Below are positions 18,036 through 25,648 of a DNA stretch of 64,000 nt, one piece after another. Below the pieces are notes generated by a model. It was not told where the DNA came from and did not search any database. It saw only the letters and a program-made list of their open reading frames with translations. The first letter of the stretch is position 1. Every line of letters begins with the position of its first letter. The position numbers and the translations under genes are program-made. Origin of the DNA: Halioglobus sp. (GTDB lineage: Bacteria; Pseudomonadota; Gammaproteobacteria; Pseudomonadales; Halieaceae); contig JAQWNG010000008.1 in the NCBI GenBank assembly GCA_029246385.1, positions 1 through 64,000 of the forward strand, in the 5' to 3' direction.

Positions 18036-18792
18036 CCTTCGCTCCTGCCGCATTATTTGCGGGATGTGTATAGACTGGCGTTCCCTTAATGTAGAGTCTC
18101 AAAGCCTGCCAATAGATGGCGAGCGCTACCTTCACCGACATCAGCGGATACCGGAAAAGCAACTTATTCAAGTTAACCGCTGACATTGGTCGGGCCGACA
18201 GTGACAGAGTCGCGTCGAACACCTTTTCCTCTTCTACCACGTTCTCCATGTGCAACACCAGACGCCGATCAGGCGTATTACTTCGCCAACGATAGCGCAT
18301 ATTCATAGGATTAAAGGGCGACACATGCAATTGCTTATCAAACATGGTTCGGAGCCAACGACCTTGCTCCGGGCCTTCCAGCACGTAGCTATGCCGCTCA
18401 TTCCACGGTGTATTGTTCACCTCTGCCACTACATAGTCTAAACGTGTCTCATCACGATTAAAACAGTAGTAGCATGCAATAGGGTTCATCACAAAACCGA
18501 AACAGCATAAATTAGCCAGCAAATAGATGGGCCCAATATGGTCTGCACCGGTTTCCTCGCGTATGCGTCGCCGCACTTCATCTTGCAGAGGCAACGCAGG
18601 ATCACCGAGAAAATCACTACGCCTAAACTGACCCAAGGCCCAACCTGTGGCAGACCAAAACGGTGTTTTGGCAAAAATATGGGGCAATTCGTCTAGACAC
18701 ACGTAAGGCATAATGACCCTATATTGAAACTGATGTCGTGCCGGAACTACCCGACGATGCTGGAGAATTCCTTGGTAAATACGTGACTTCAA
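18028..18792 (-). CDS. DUF1365 family protein
   Basis: A 254-residue protein beginning with the typical DUF1365 pattern RIYQGILQHRRVVPARHQFQYRV and PYVCLDELP. It continues with LANLCCFGFVMNPIACYYCF, VAEVNNTPWNERHSYVL and KQLHVSPFNPMNMRYRW. The family is of unknown biochemical role but is nearly always found between an FAD amine oxidase-like gene and a cfa-like gene, suggesting a shared lipid pathway. It appears to start with TTG inside a four-base overlap (TTGA) with the upstream gene's stop, and its own stop overlaps the cfa-like gene. Three consecutive overlapping frames imply tight co-expression. Confidence 0.88.
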   Translation of the reverse strand: MKSRIYQGILQHRRVVPARHQFQYRVIMPYVCLDELPHIFAKTPFWSATGWALGQFRRSDFLGDPALPLQDEVRRRIREETGADHIGPIYLLANLCCFGFVMNPIACYYCFNRDETRLDYVVAEVNNTPWNERHSYVLEGPEQGRWLRTMFDKQLHVSPFNPMNMRYRWRSNTPDRRLVLHMENVVEEEKVFDATLSLSARPMSAVNLNKLLFRYPLMSVKVALAIYWQALRLYIKGTPVYTHPANNAAGAKDE

Positions 18793-20051
18793 GCAGCTGC
18801 CACGTGCCTACTACCTAGCCCCCTGGCGACGCGAAGTGCACTGACTACGCCGTCCTCATGAAAACCGTTCTGCCAGTAAGCACCGCAGTACCAAGTGCTG
18901 GAGACGCCGTTGATTTGGCCCCAGCGCTGCTGTGCGGCACAACCCTCTAGCGAGAACACCGGATGATCATAGCTAAAGCGGCCTAACACCTTGTGTGGAT
19001 TGATCGCTGCAGTATTATTCAATGTGACGCAAAATGTTTCGGGCGCTTGAATCCCCTGAAGGATATTCATATTGTAGGTCACAATCGCACGCTTCTTACT
19101 CTCCCCAAGCGTGTAATTCCAACTGCTCCAAGTTTTCACCTTACGCGGCAGCATGCGGACATCGGTATGCAATACCACGTCGTTGGTTTGGTAGGGAATA
19201 GCGCCAAGAATGTCTGACTCTAGCGCAGAGGGCTCCTCCAGAAGCGCCAAAGCCTGATCAGAGTGGGTCGCAAATACAACCTGATCGAACTTCAGTTGCT
19301 GGCCATCTGCCATCAACAGCGTAACGGCTTTGTCAGAATCTCTGACGACACGACTCACCGCGTTGCCGACGGATATACGCTCCGAAAATCGAGCGCACAG
19401 GGGTCGTAGGTATTGTCTAGAGCCCCCTTCAATCACTCGCCATTGAGGCCTATCTTTAACCGACAGCAGCCCATGATTGCGAAAAAATCGCAGGAAAAAC
19501 GTCACTGGAAAGTCTAATATGGTCTCGCAGTCAGCAGACCAAATAGCCGATCCCATAGCCGCCAAATAATGGCGCTTAAATTTTTCACTGTAGCCCCTGC
19601 GGATAAGATAGGACCCCAGAGTTTCATCCTCTGCTATCCTGCCGCTGTCAAGATCTGCCACGGCTTCGCGATTGAAGCGCAAGATATCGCGCACCATACC
19701 AATAAACGCCGGTGATACCAGGTTGCGACGCTGGGCAAACAGCGTATCGAGGTTTGAACCCGAATACTCTAGACCCGATTTAGGGTCCCGCACGCTGAAA
19801 CCCATAGCCGTAGGCTTGCTGGCAACTCCCAGTTCATCCAATAGCGCAATAAAGTGTGGGTAGGTCCAATCATTAAACACGATAAATCCGGTGTCGATCG
19901 CATACTGGCGGGTGCCAAGTGTTACATCCACAGTGGCGGTGTGGCCGCCAATCTTGCCTGCTGCTTCATATACCCAGACCTCGTGCTCGTCGCTGAGATA
20001 ATGGGCACAGGCCAAACCTGATATACCCGAGCCAATAACCGCGATCTTCAT
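18789..20051 (-). CDS. FAD-dependent amine oxidase-like protein
   Basis: A 420-residue flavoprotein starting MKIAVIGSGISGLACAHYL, with the FAD-binding GxGxxG at residues 7-12 and VYEAAGKIGGHTATVDV right after, typical of the flavin monoamine oxidase/phytoene desaturase superfamily. The C-terminus has YCGAYWQNGFHEDGVVSAL, which closes the FAD site. Relatives in this context are annotated as amine oxidases, but the neighbours (DUF1365 and Cfa) make a lipid desaturase or oxidase more likely; this is inference. It is the first gene of the leftward operon, about 57 bases downstream of a TGATCC/CGTA promoter element. Confidence 0.87.
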   Translation of the reverse strand: MKIAVIGSGISGLACAHYLSDEHEVWVYEAAGKIGGHTATVDVTLGTRQYAIDTGFIVFNDWTYPHFIALLDELGVASKPTAMGFSVRDPKSGLEYSGSNLDTLFAQRRNLVSPAFIGMVRDILRFNREAVADLDSGRIAEDETLGSYLIRRGYSEKFKRHYLAAMGSAIWSADCETILDFPVTFFLRFFRNHGLLSVKDRPQWRVIEGGSRQYLRPLCARFSERISVGNAVSRVVRDSDKAVTLLMADGQQLKFDQVVFATHSDQALALLEEPSALESDILGAIPYQTNDVVLHTDVRMLPRKVKTWSSWNYTLGESKKRAIVTYNMNILQGIQAPETFCVTLNNTAAINPHKVLGRFSYDHPVFSLEGCAAQQRWGQINGVSSTWYCGAYWQNGFHEDGVVSALRVARGLGSRHVAAA

Positions 20052-20108
20052 TCGTTGCGTGTTCTCACTGCCGGTACCTATTTAAGACGTTGAATTATAT
20101 CGCTAAAT

Positions 20109-20134
20109 TACGGAGACAGACCGAGTATGGATCA
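20109..20134 (-). promoter_or_regulatory. Predicted ECF-sigma promoter, leftward operon
   Basis: On the minus strand TGATCC (20134-20129) is followed after 16 bases by CGTA (20112-20109). TGATCC is the known -35 box of Rhodobacter sigma-E/ChrR promoters; CGTA as -10 is from memory of the ECF11 group. A matching element faces the other way upstream of the sigma gene, which supports autoregulated divergent control. Confidence 0.65.
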
Positions 20135-20214
20135 GTTTTTTTAGATTTTACATGGATTTTGTTGTCGTGGCGCGCCCATGAACTCTACCTACGTTAAATT
20201 ATGTTGCATTCGAG

Positions 20215-20239
20215 TGATCCATTTGTCTGTAGACGCGTA
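20215..20239 (+). promoter_or_regulatory. Predicted ECF-sigma promoter, sigma-chrR operon
   Basis: TGATCC (20215-20220) is separated by 15 bases from CGTA (20236-20239), about 30 bases before the sigma gene ATG. It mirrors the element serving the leftward operon. Positive autoregulation is inferred. Confidence 0.65.
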
Positions 20240-20268
20240 TACTTGGGAAACATTAAGGGCCTCAGAGA

Positions 20269-20877
20269 ATGATGATTGTGACAGACAATTTCGACGATGA
20301 GACAGAGTCGCAGGTAGCGTCTAAGGAAAAGCGTACTGACGAATGGAGCGAATGTCTTACTTTAGTTGGGCAAAACGGAGACAGGGCAGCCTTCACACGG
20401 CTGTTTCGGCACTTCGCCCCATTGATGAAGGCTTTCGCTTTATCTGGCTCTACGCTGTCCGCCAACAATGCAGACGAGTTAGTGCAGGAGGTCATGATAA
20501 AGGTGTGGCAAAAAGCCGGCGCATACAACGCAGAAAAAGCCGCAGCCAGTACGTGGATTTATACGATTGCGCGAAACAGTCGGACCGACTTATTTCGCAG
20601 ACTGCAAAAATTTGACACCCCATTGTCAGCTGATGATATAGCCGGGTCACAAGAGAGTGAAGAGGCGTTTATGATGCTTCACCAAAAGCGCGGCAGGGAT
20701 AGAATCAGAACGCTTATTAGTGGCCTGCCCAGTGATCAAGCTCAAATTCTTGCGAAAGTTTACATGGAGGGAAAGTCTCACTCTGAAGTTGCCGGAGAAC
20801 TTGACATCCCTCTAGGTACCGTAAAATCCCGCGTGCGATTAGCGCTGCAAAAATTACAAATCCGTTTTGAGGAATAG
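20269..20877 (+). CDS. ECF sigma factor, RpoE/ChrR-partner type
   Basis: A 202-residue extracytoplasmic-function sigma factor. Region 2 runs from about 40 to 105 with DELVQEVMIKVWQKAGAY and TWIYTIARNSRTDLFRR, the -10 recognition and melting segment. Region 4 is about 145-200 with LPSDQAQILAKVYMEGKSHSEVA and LGTVKSRVRLALQKL, the helix-turn-helix reading the -35 box. It directly precedes a ChrR-type anti-sigma gene (four-base gap) and is divergent from a photolyase/cfa operon, the signature of the ECF11 group that answers singlet oxygen. The start could be either of two adjacent ATGs (20269 or 20272). Confidence 0.93.
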   Translation: MMIVTDNFDDETESQVASKEKRTDEWSECLTLVGQNGDRAAFTRLFRHFAPLMKAFALSGSTLSANNADELVQEVMIKVWQKAGAYNAEKAAASTWIYTIARNSRTDLFRRLQKFDTPLSADDIAGSQESEEAFMMLHQKRGRDRIRTLISGLPSDQAQILAKVYMEGKSHSEVAGELDIPLGTVKSRVRLALQKLQIRFEE

Positions 20878-20881
20878 CGTT

Positions 20882-21538
20882 ATGTCAAATGCCCACCCAG
20901 ATTTAGATCTGCTTACAGAATATACCGCCGGCTCACTGCCGCTAACGCAGTCAGCCTGTATCTCACTTCATATTTCGCAGTGCACGCGATGTCAGCGCAT
21001 TGCAGGGCAGTTGGCCGACCTAGGAGCATGCCTGTTTGAAGCGCAGGAGCCGTCAACAGTTGGCGATGCACAGCTAGACGCGGTGCTCGCCAGATTAGAC
21101 GAAGAGCCGCCGTTGTCCTACGCGAAAGCCAGCAAGGATATTGGCAACACGCCCGCAGTATTGCAGCGCTTAATGCGCGGTGATTTCAGCGACCTAAGCT
21201 GGAAAAATATTGGGTCTGCATTGCGCATTAGCTACTTGCAGACCGGCGATCCGCAGCACGAGCTAGCCATCTATCACTTTAAGGCGGGTGGCCGGATTCC
21301 CGAGCACACGCACCGCGGCAGTGAAATGACGTTGATACTGCAGGGGGGCTTTTCAGACGCTGATGGCAGTTATCACAAAGGCGACTTTTTAGTTCGACGG
21401 CAAGGTGATGTCCACGCGCCCACAGCCCTTCAGTCAGAGGACTGCATCTGTTTAGTGGTATTGGACGCGCCGTTAAAGTTTACCGACTGGAAGTTTCGGT
21501 GGATGAACCCTTTCTTAAAGTTACGCACTACTGCCTAA
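20882..21538 (+). CDS. chrR: ChrR-type zinc anti-sigma factor with cupin domain
   Basis: A 218-residue two-domain regulator. The N-terminal zinc anti-sigma domain has H5, H30, C34 and C37, each exactly one position off the Rhodobacter sphaeroides ChrR ligands H6, H31, C35 and C38. The C-terminal cupin domain has PEHTHRGSEMTLILQG and GDVHAP, giving H142, H144, E148 and H178 as the likely second metal site. In Rhodobacter this domain is needed for singlet-oxygen-triggered release of the sigma factor. The start at 20882 was chosen because it places H5 correctly and follows the sigma stop by four bases. Confidence 0.93.
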   Translation: MSNAHPDLDLLTEYTAGSLPLTQSACISLHISQCTRCQRIAGQLADLGACLFEAQEPSTVGDAQLDAVLARLDEEPPLSYAKASKDIGNTPAVLQRLMRGDFSDLSWKNIGSALRISYLQTGDPQHELAIYHFKAGGRIPEHTHRGSEMTLILQGGFSDADGSYHKGDFLVRRQGDVHAPTALQSEDCICLVVLDAPLKFTDWKFRWMNPFLKLRTTA

Positions 21539-21548
21539 GCCAGTTTAC

Positions 21549-22325
21549 TCAACTGCCAAAGGCAATTCCGCCATCTACCTTAATAACTGCACCAGTCGTG
21601 TAACGAGAGGCCTCTGATGCAAGGTAGAGCGCGGCGCCAACAATTTCCTCAGGCTTTCCTGCTCGCCCTAATGGCACCGACTCACCCAAGGCACTCTTCA
21701 CCTTATCAGACCAAGCGATCGAAATATCGGTTAGAAACGCGCCCGGCATGATGGCATTGCAGCGCACTCTGGGGCCAAAGGTATGGGCCAGACCCTCAGT
21801 AAGATTATTTAATCCTGCTTTCGCTGCTGCATAGGGTAGTTCGGATGCGCTAGGTGCCACTGCTGCAATACTGCTTACGTTAATAATTGACCCCCCCTGC
21901 CCAAGCGCCATTTTCTCACCAACGATCGCCGATAGTCGGAAGGGGCCTGCAAGATTAACTCCGATTACCTTGTTAAATAACTCTCGAGACACAGTAGCAG
22001 GCGACTCATAACGCGGTGACATGCCTGCGTTATTCACTAGCACATCAATACAACCTAATTGTTCATAGACTTTTTCTACCATCGCATCACACGCATCCCA
22101 ATCACCCACATGGCACGCAATCGGTAGACATGCTTGCCCCGTCTCCTGTTCAATGAGCTGTGCCGCGTGCTGGCACCCTTCGGGCTTGCGAGAACTAATT
22201 ACAACTTTAGCCCCCGACTGGGCAAAGGCTCTGCTCATTTCAAAGCCTAAGCCTCTGCTACCGCCAGTAACCACAACCACCTTGTCAGTGAGGTTAAAAT
22301 AATGCGCAATTTTATCCGCTTGCAT
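21549..22325 (-). CDS. Short-chain dehydrogenase/reductase
   Basis: A 258-residue classical SDR. The cofactor motif is TGGSRGLG (20-27), NNAG follows at about 98-101, and the catalytic triad is S151 or S152, Y165 and K169 (YAAAK). Its end GAVIKVDGGIAFGS is typical of FabG-like enzymes. R46 and K47 after the second beta strand (SSRKPEG) favour NADP(H). It probably reduces a 3-keto or other carbonyl group; the substrate cannot be told. Its 3' end converges on chrR with a 10-base gap. It is not in the sigma operon. Confidence 0.87.
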   Translation of the reverse strand: MQADKIAHYFNLTDKVVVVTGGSRGLGFEMSRAFAQSGAKVVISSRKPEGCQHAAQLIEQETGQACLPIACHVGDWDACDAMVEKVYEQLGCIDVLVNNAGMSPRYESPATVSRELFNKVIGVNLAGPFRLSAIVGEKMALGQGGSIINVSSIAAVAPSASELPYAAAKAGLNNLTEGLAHTFGPRVRCNAIMPGAFLTDISIAWSDKVKSALGESVPLGRAGKPEEIVGAALYLASEASRYTTGAVIKVDGGIAFGS

Positions 22326-22629
22326 AATGCTATTCCTACATTGTGAACTTTCGCTAATTGTTCGTGCTATCGATGCGCTGGTGGCTATTTCTTGCAGATA
22401 GCATACGGAAATGCAGGCAGCCTGTCAGTCACCACACAATGAAGGCATCGTCGTAGAAAATACGTGAAGTGATTAAGACAACGCCGATTTTGTCGCTGCC
22501 AGCAAAAGTAGCGCACCCAAAAAACCCATCACGCGAAGCCTGCCTAAGAAATTGGCAAGCAGTATTAGGCGACAGGGCTAATCGCGGTTTGGACAATGGC
22601 GCTGATTCGTGCAACATGCCAATCTCCAA
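22326..22629. other. Intergenic stretch without a supported gene
   Basis: About 304 bases between two minus-strand SDR genes. A 66-codon minus-strand frame here has no recognisable motif or ribosome site, so I left it out. No clear promoter or terminator was identified. Confidence 0.5.
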
Positions 22630-23409
22630 TCAGGCGTTACGGATTGTCACCCCACCGTCCACGACTATCGTCGCTCCGGTCGTAAACCCTGCAGCGGGCA
22701 ATACAAGCCCAAGCGTGGCATGCGCAACCTCCTCGGGATCGGCATAGCGGCGCAGTACCGTGCGACGATGAGCAAAGGTTTCCTTGTCTTCCTCCGTTAT
22801 GCCATCGGTGATTGCTGTACGAATCGGTCCCGGGCAAACACAGTTTACCGTGATGCCTTCCTTACCGAGATCAACCGCCATTGCGCGGGTTAAGCCCACA
22901 CTTGCATGTTTGGCTACTGTATAGGCGCTACCGTAACGGGTCGCGCCCAACGCCTCAGTAGAGGCAATATTTACAATTCGCGGATGAGCGGATTGGCGCA
23001 GACTTGGCAACGCAGCGCGAATAGCCCAGGCTTGCGCGCCAGCCATCACCGCCAATGACATGTCCCATGCCTCGCCAAAGTTGTCAGCATCCACGGCCGT
23101 TGGAATCACCAGCCCCGCATTATTAACCAGAATATCAATCCCACCGAAATGCTCGGCAACGTCTAACACGGCCTGCCCTACCCCATCTCGTGACGACAAA
23201 TCTACCGACAGCGCAAGCACCTCTGCACCAACTGAGCGGGCTTCTTCCGCCACCGTCTCCAAACCATTGCGATTAATATCCATAATCGCCAGTCGTGCGC
23301 CCTCATCAGCGAACAGGTGAGCTGTCGCGCGCCCCATGCCACTGGCCGCACCGGTAACAATTGCCACACTTCCACGAATAGAGCGACTGAGCTTGCTTAA
23401 TCGTTTCAT
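22630..23409 (-). CDS. Short-chain dehydrogenase/reductase
   Basis: A 259-residue classical SDR with TGAASGMG at 19-26, NNAG at about 96-99 and the catalytic Y163-x3-K167 (YTVAK). MDINRNG after the second strand carries an acidic D44, which favours NAD(H). It ends GATIVVDGGVTIRNA, like FabG or 3-hydroxyacyl/hydroxysteroid dehydrogenases. It lies on the same strand as the other SDR but 304 bases upstream of it, so an operon is uncertain. The substrate is unknown; the lipid-rich neighbourhood suggests an alcohol or hydroxyacyl compound. Confidence 0.87.
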   Translation of the reverse strand: MKRLSKLSRSIRGSVAIVTGAASGMGRATAHLFADEGARLAIMDINRNGLETVAEEARSVGAEVLALSVDLSSRDGVGQAVLDVAEHFGGIDILVNNAGLVIPTAVDADNFGEAWDMSLAVMAGAQAWAIRAALPSLRQSAHPRIVNIASTEALGATRYGSAYTVAKHASVGLTRAMAVDLGKEGITVNCVCPGPIRTAITDGITEEDKETFAHRRTVLRRYADPEEVAHATLGLVLPAAGFTTGATIVVDGGVTIRNA

Positions 23410-23680
23410 TATTGCGTCCTCTTAACGCTGAATATTGTGCATATAGGCTTTACGACCGCTCTGGACCTAATAAGACCAGCCTGGGACATACGGCGTCACC
23501 CGCAGCACTCTGAGTACCTGACTCTGTAAACACTGTCTCTGCCAAAGGGTTATCTGTCTACCCTGCCCGACACTCACGCCTAAAAACAACGCGACCGGCT
23601 ATCGAATCTCTCTGCTATTGGATAACACCTGTGTAAGAATGCTAGTCTACCACTCTACCTAACATCAAGAGACACCCATT

Positions 23681-23986
23681 ATGCCTAGTGAAAGAATGTC
23701 ACCTATAGCAGTAACGGAACAATTGGCTAAAATGGGAGACTGGACGCTACGCGAGGGGAAGCTACATCTGCAGTTAATATTCGTAGATTTTATTGCGGCA
23801 TTTGACTTCATGAGCAGTGTGGCCGCGCTAGCGGAAGCGGCCGGCCACCATCCTGAGTGGTCAAATGTCTACAATCGAGTCGAGATCAACTTAACCACTC
23901 ACGACGCTGGCGGAATTACACAGCAAGACTTTGATCTTGCCGAACAGATAAACTGCGTGCTGGCAGAGACCGCACCAAACGACTAA
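23681..23986 (+). CDS. Pterin-4a-carbinolamine dehydratase
   Basis: A 101-residue protein with the family core EAAGHHPEWSNVYNRVEI, followed by LTTHDAGGIT and DFDLAEQIN. The paired His of GHHPEW and a later His are catalytic in PhhB/PCD/DCoH. The enzyme dehydrates 4a-hydroxy-tetrahydrobiopterin made by phenylalanine hydroxylase, or supports molybdopterin and folate chemistry in species without that enzyme. No phenylalanine hydroxylase is present here, though a GTP cyclohydrolase lies 7 kb away. It stands alone between two minus-strand genes. Confidence 0.93.
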   Translation: MPSERMSPIAVTEQLAKMGDWTLREGKLHLQLIFVDFIAAFDFMSSVAALAEAAGHHPEWSNVYNRVEINLTTHDAGGITQQDFDLAEQINCVLAETAPND

Positions 23987-24029
23987 AGGAACCCGCTCAA
24001 CCTGATCGCAGAGCCGCCGTGCCGCACAC

Positions 24030-24476
24030 CTATTCCTCGGCGGGTGCGTCCGCCCCCTTATGCCCGGCGTGCGACGCAACCAATTTAGCCTGCTGCTCTG
24101 GCGTGAGAACGGCGAGGACCTCGTCTCGCGACCCTCCACCTTGCCGAATACTCTGGATTTGCGTCATTTGTTCGTCACTTAGGTTCAACTGCTGCAAGCG
24201 ATGCTTACGGCTCGCGTCTTTACCCTTGATGTTTCGGCGAAGTTCAACCGCTTTTGCCTGCTGCTCTGGACTGAGGACAGCGCGAACATCTTCACGACTG
24301 CCACCTGCCTGGCGAATTTCGCGAATCTCGCTCACCTGCTGATCTGTCAACCCCAAACTTTTTTTCATCTGCTGAAGCCTAGCAAACCTGCTGGCGCCTG
24401 GCGGCTCGGCCTCAGATTGCGCCAACACCGTGCTGGCAACGAGCGTTAAACTCAGTACTAAGATAAATGCCTTCAT
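24030..24476 (-). CDS. Exported protein with two LTxxQ-like repeats (Spy/CpxP-like)
   Basis: A 148-residue protein with a signal peptide (about 1-20, MKAFILVLSL to VLA-Q). The mature part holds two near-copies of a unit of about 35 residues. The first runs LGLTDQQVSEIREIRQAGGS to VRAVLSPEQQAK, the second LNLSDEQMTQIQSIRQGGGS to VLAVLTPEQQAK. The L-[TS]-[DP]-[EQ]-Q pattern recalls the LTxxQ motifs of the periplasmic chaperones Spy and CpxP, which bind unfolded or metal-stressed proteins. Cysteines are absent. The function is inferred from motif alone. The start at 24476 is chosen because it opens directly on the signal peptide. Confidence 0.75.
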   Translation of the reverse strand: MKAFILVLSLTLVASTVLAQSEAEPPGASRFARLQQMKKSLGLTDQQVSEIREIRQAGGSREDVRAVLSPEQQAKAVELRRNIKGKDASRKHRLQQLNLSDEQMTQIQSIRQGGGSRDEVLAVLTPEQQAKLVASHAGHKGADAPAEE

Positions 24477-24588
24477 ATCTAATCTCCGATGTTGTGTGGA
24501 GACTCCATTCAAACAAAACACCCTGTAAAGTAGGGAGTACTTTGGTTAAGAATTGTTAAACGTGTCGCGCGTATATGGGCCCGGTGAC

Positions 24589-25527
24589 TCACGGCTCCAA
24601 CACGACTTTGATTGCGCCGCCCTTGCGATCCGCGGCAATGGTAAAAGCCTCTGCAGCAGCGTCAAGCGGCAGTCGATGAGTGATCAGAATACCGGGCAAT
24701 TCAGGACGCTGAGCCATAAGTTGGGCCGCCAAATCAACATCGCGCACTAACCCACTGCGATCATACATTGAAGACGCATAAATTTTCAGCCCCTTCAGCG
24801 TCACCTCAAACGCAGGTAGACTGACGCCCTCCCAGTAAGTCGCCAGTAACAAAATTATGCCACTGGGTTTACACAAGCGCGCCGCCTGCATTAAGGCTTC
24901 AGAATTTCCGGCGCATTCCACGACCGCATCGTACTCCCCGCTAGGATCAAGGCCTGCACCAAGACGCAGTGCAGCATCTCTTTGCGCATCGTGCCTGGCG
25001 GCGACGTCGACCTTAGCCACAAGCGGCGCTAAAATTGCTGCAGCCGCAAGCCCTACCGCACCTGCACCAATGATCGCAATCCGGCTGCTGGGCTTGATGT
25101 CCAGCATGCGTATACCGTGCGCAGCTACCGCCAATGGTTCAACAAGGCAGGCATCCGCGACACTGACGTTATTGGGCAAGGGCACGATGCAGCGCGCAGG
25201 AACAATAATTTTATCCGCCATACCGCCATCGCGACCAACACCGTAGACCATCCCCGCGCTCAAACGGCAAAGACTGTAATCACCCTGAACACACATGTCA
25301 CAGTGTCCGCAGGGCGCAATCGGCTCTAGTGCCACAGCACGGCCGTCATCCAACGTCCCTGCAACCTCGTGCCCCAGCGTCGCGGTGAGATTAAACCCCG
25401 CATTAAGCATATGTAGATCGGACCCACAGATACCCGCCGAACGCACGTTGACAATCACACCTTCGCCCGCTGGTGCAGGCACATCCACCACGTGAATCTC
25501 TTTATCGCAACATCGAACTGCTTTCAT
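24589..25527 (-). CDS. Zinc-dependent medium-chain alcohol dehydrogenase
   Basis: A 312-residue MDR enzyme, a little short for the family (about 340). The catalytic zinc ligands are C34 (GICGSDLH), H53-E54 (GHE) and probably E130 (EPLA). The structural zinc cysteines are C73, C76, C79 and C87 in CGHCDMCVQGDYSLC. A GxGxxG nucleotide motif lies at 154-159 (GAGAVG). This pattern matches sorbitol or threonine dehydrogenase-like proteins acting on secondary alcohols with NAD(P). The substrate is unknown. It is followed 112 bases downstream on the same strand by the Spy-like gene, which is probably unrelated. Confidence 0.88.
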   Translation of the reverse strand: MKAVRCCDKEIHVVDVPAPAGEGVIVNVRSAGICGSDLHMLNAGFNLTATLGHEVAGTLDDGRAVALEPIAPCGHCDMCVQGDYSLCRLSAGMVYGVGRDGGMADKIIVPARCIVPLPNNVSVADACLVEPLAVAAHGIRMLDIKPSSRIAIIGAGAVGLAAAAILAPLVAKVDVAARHDAQRDAALRLGAGLDPSGEYDAVVECAGNSEALMQAARLCKPSGIILLLATYWEGVSLPAFEVTLKGLKIYASSMYDRSGLVRDVDLAAQLMAQRPELPGILITHRLPLDAAAEAFTIAADRKGGAIKVVLEP

Positions 25528-25648
25528 TGGGCGTATCCTGAATCAATGATCTGACGGGGTCTACAGTATCCGAGTATGAATACTACTGCCACGCTATATA
25601 GCGTCTACTCACAGGCGGCCCATGCCACTCAACCCGCAGCGGGGAACG

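Noticed and set aside
22429-22629. 66-codon minus-strand frame between the two SDR genes
   Set aside because: No family resemblance and no upstream ribosome site.
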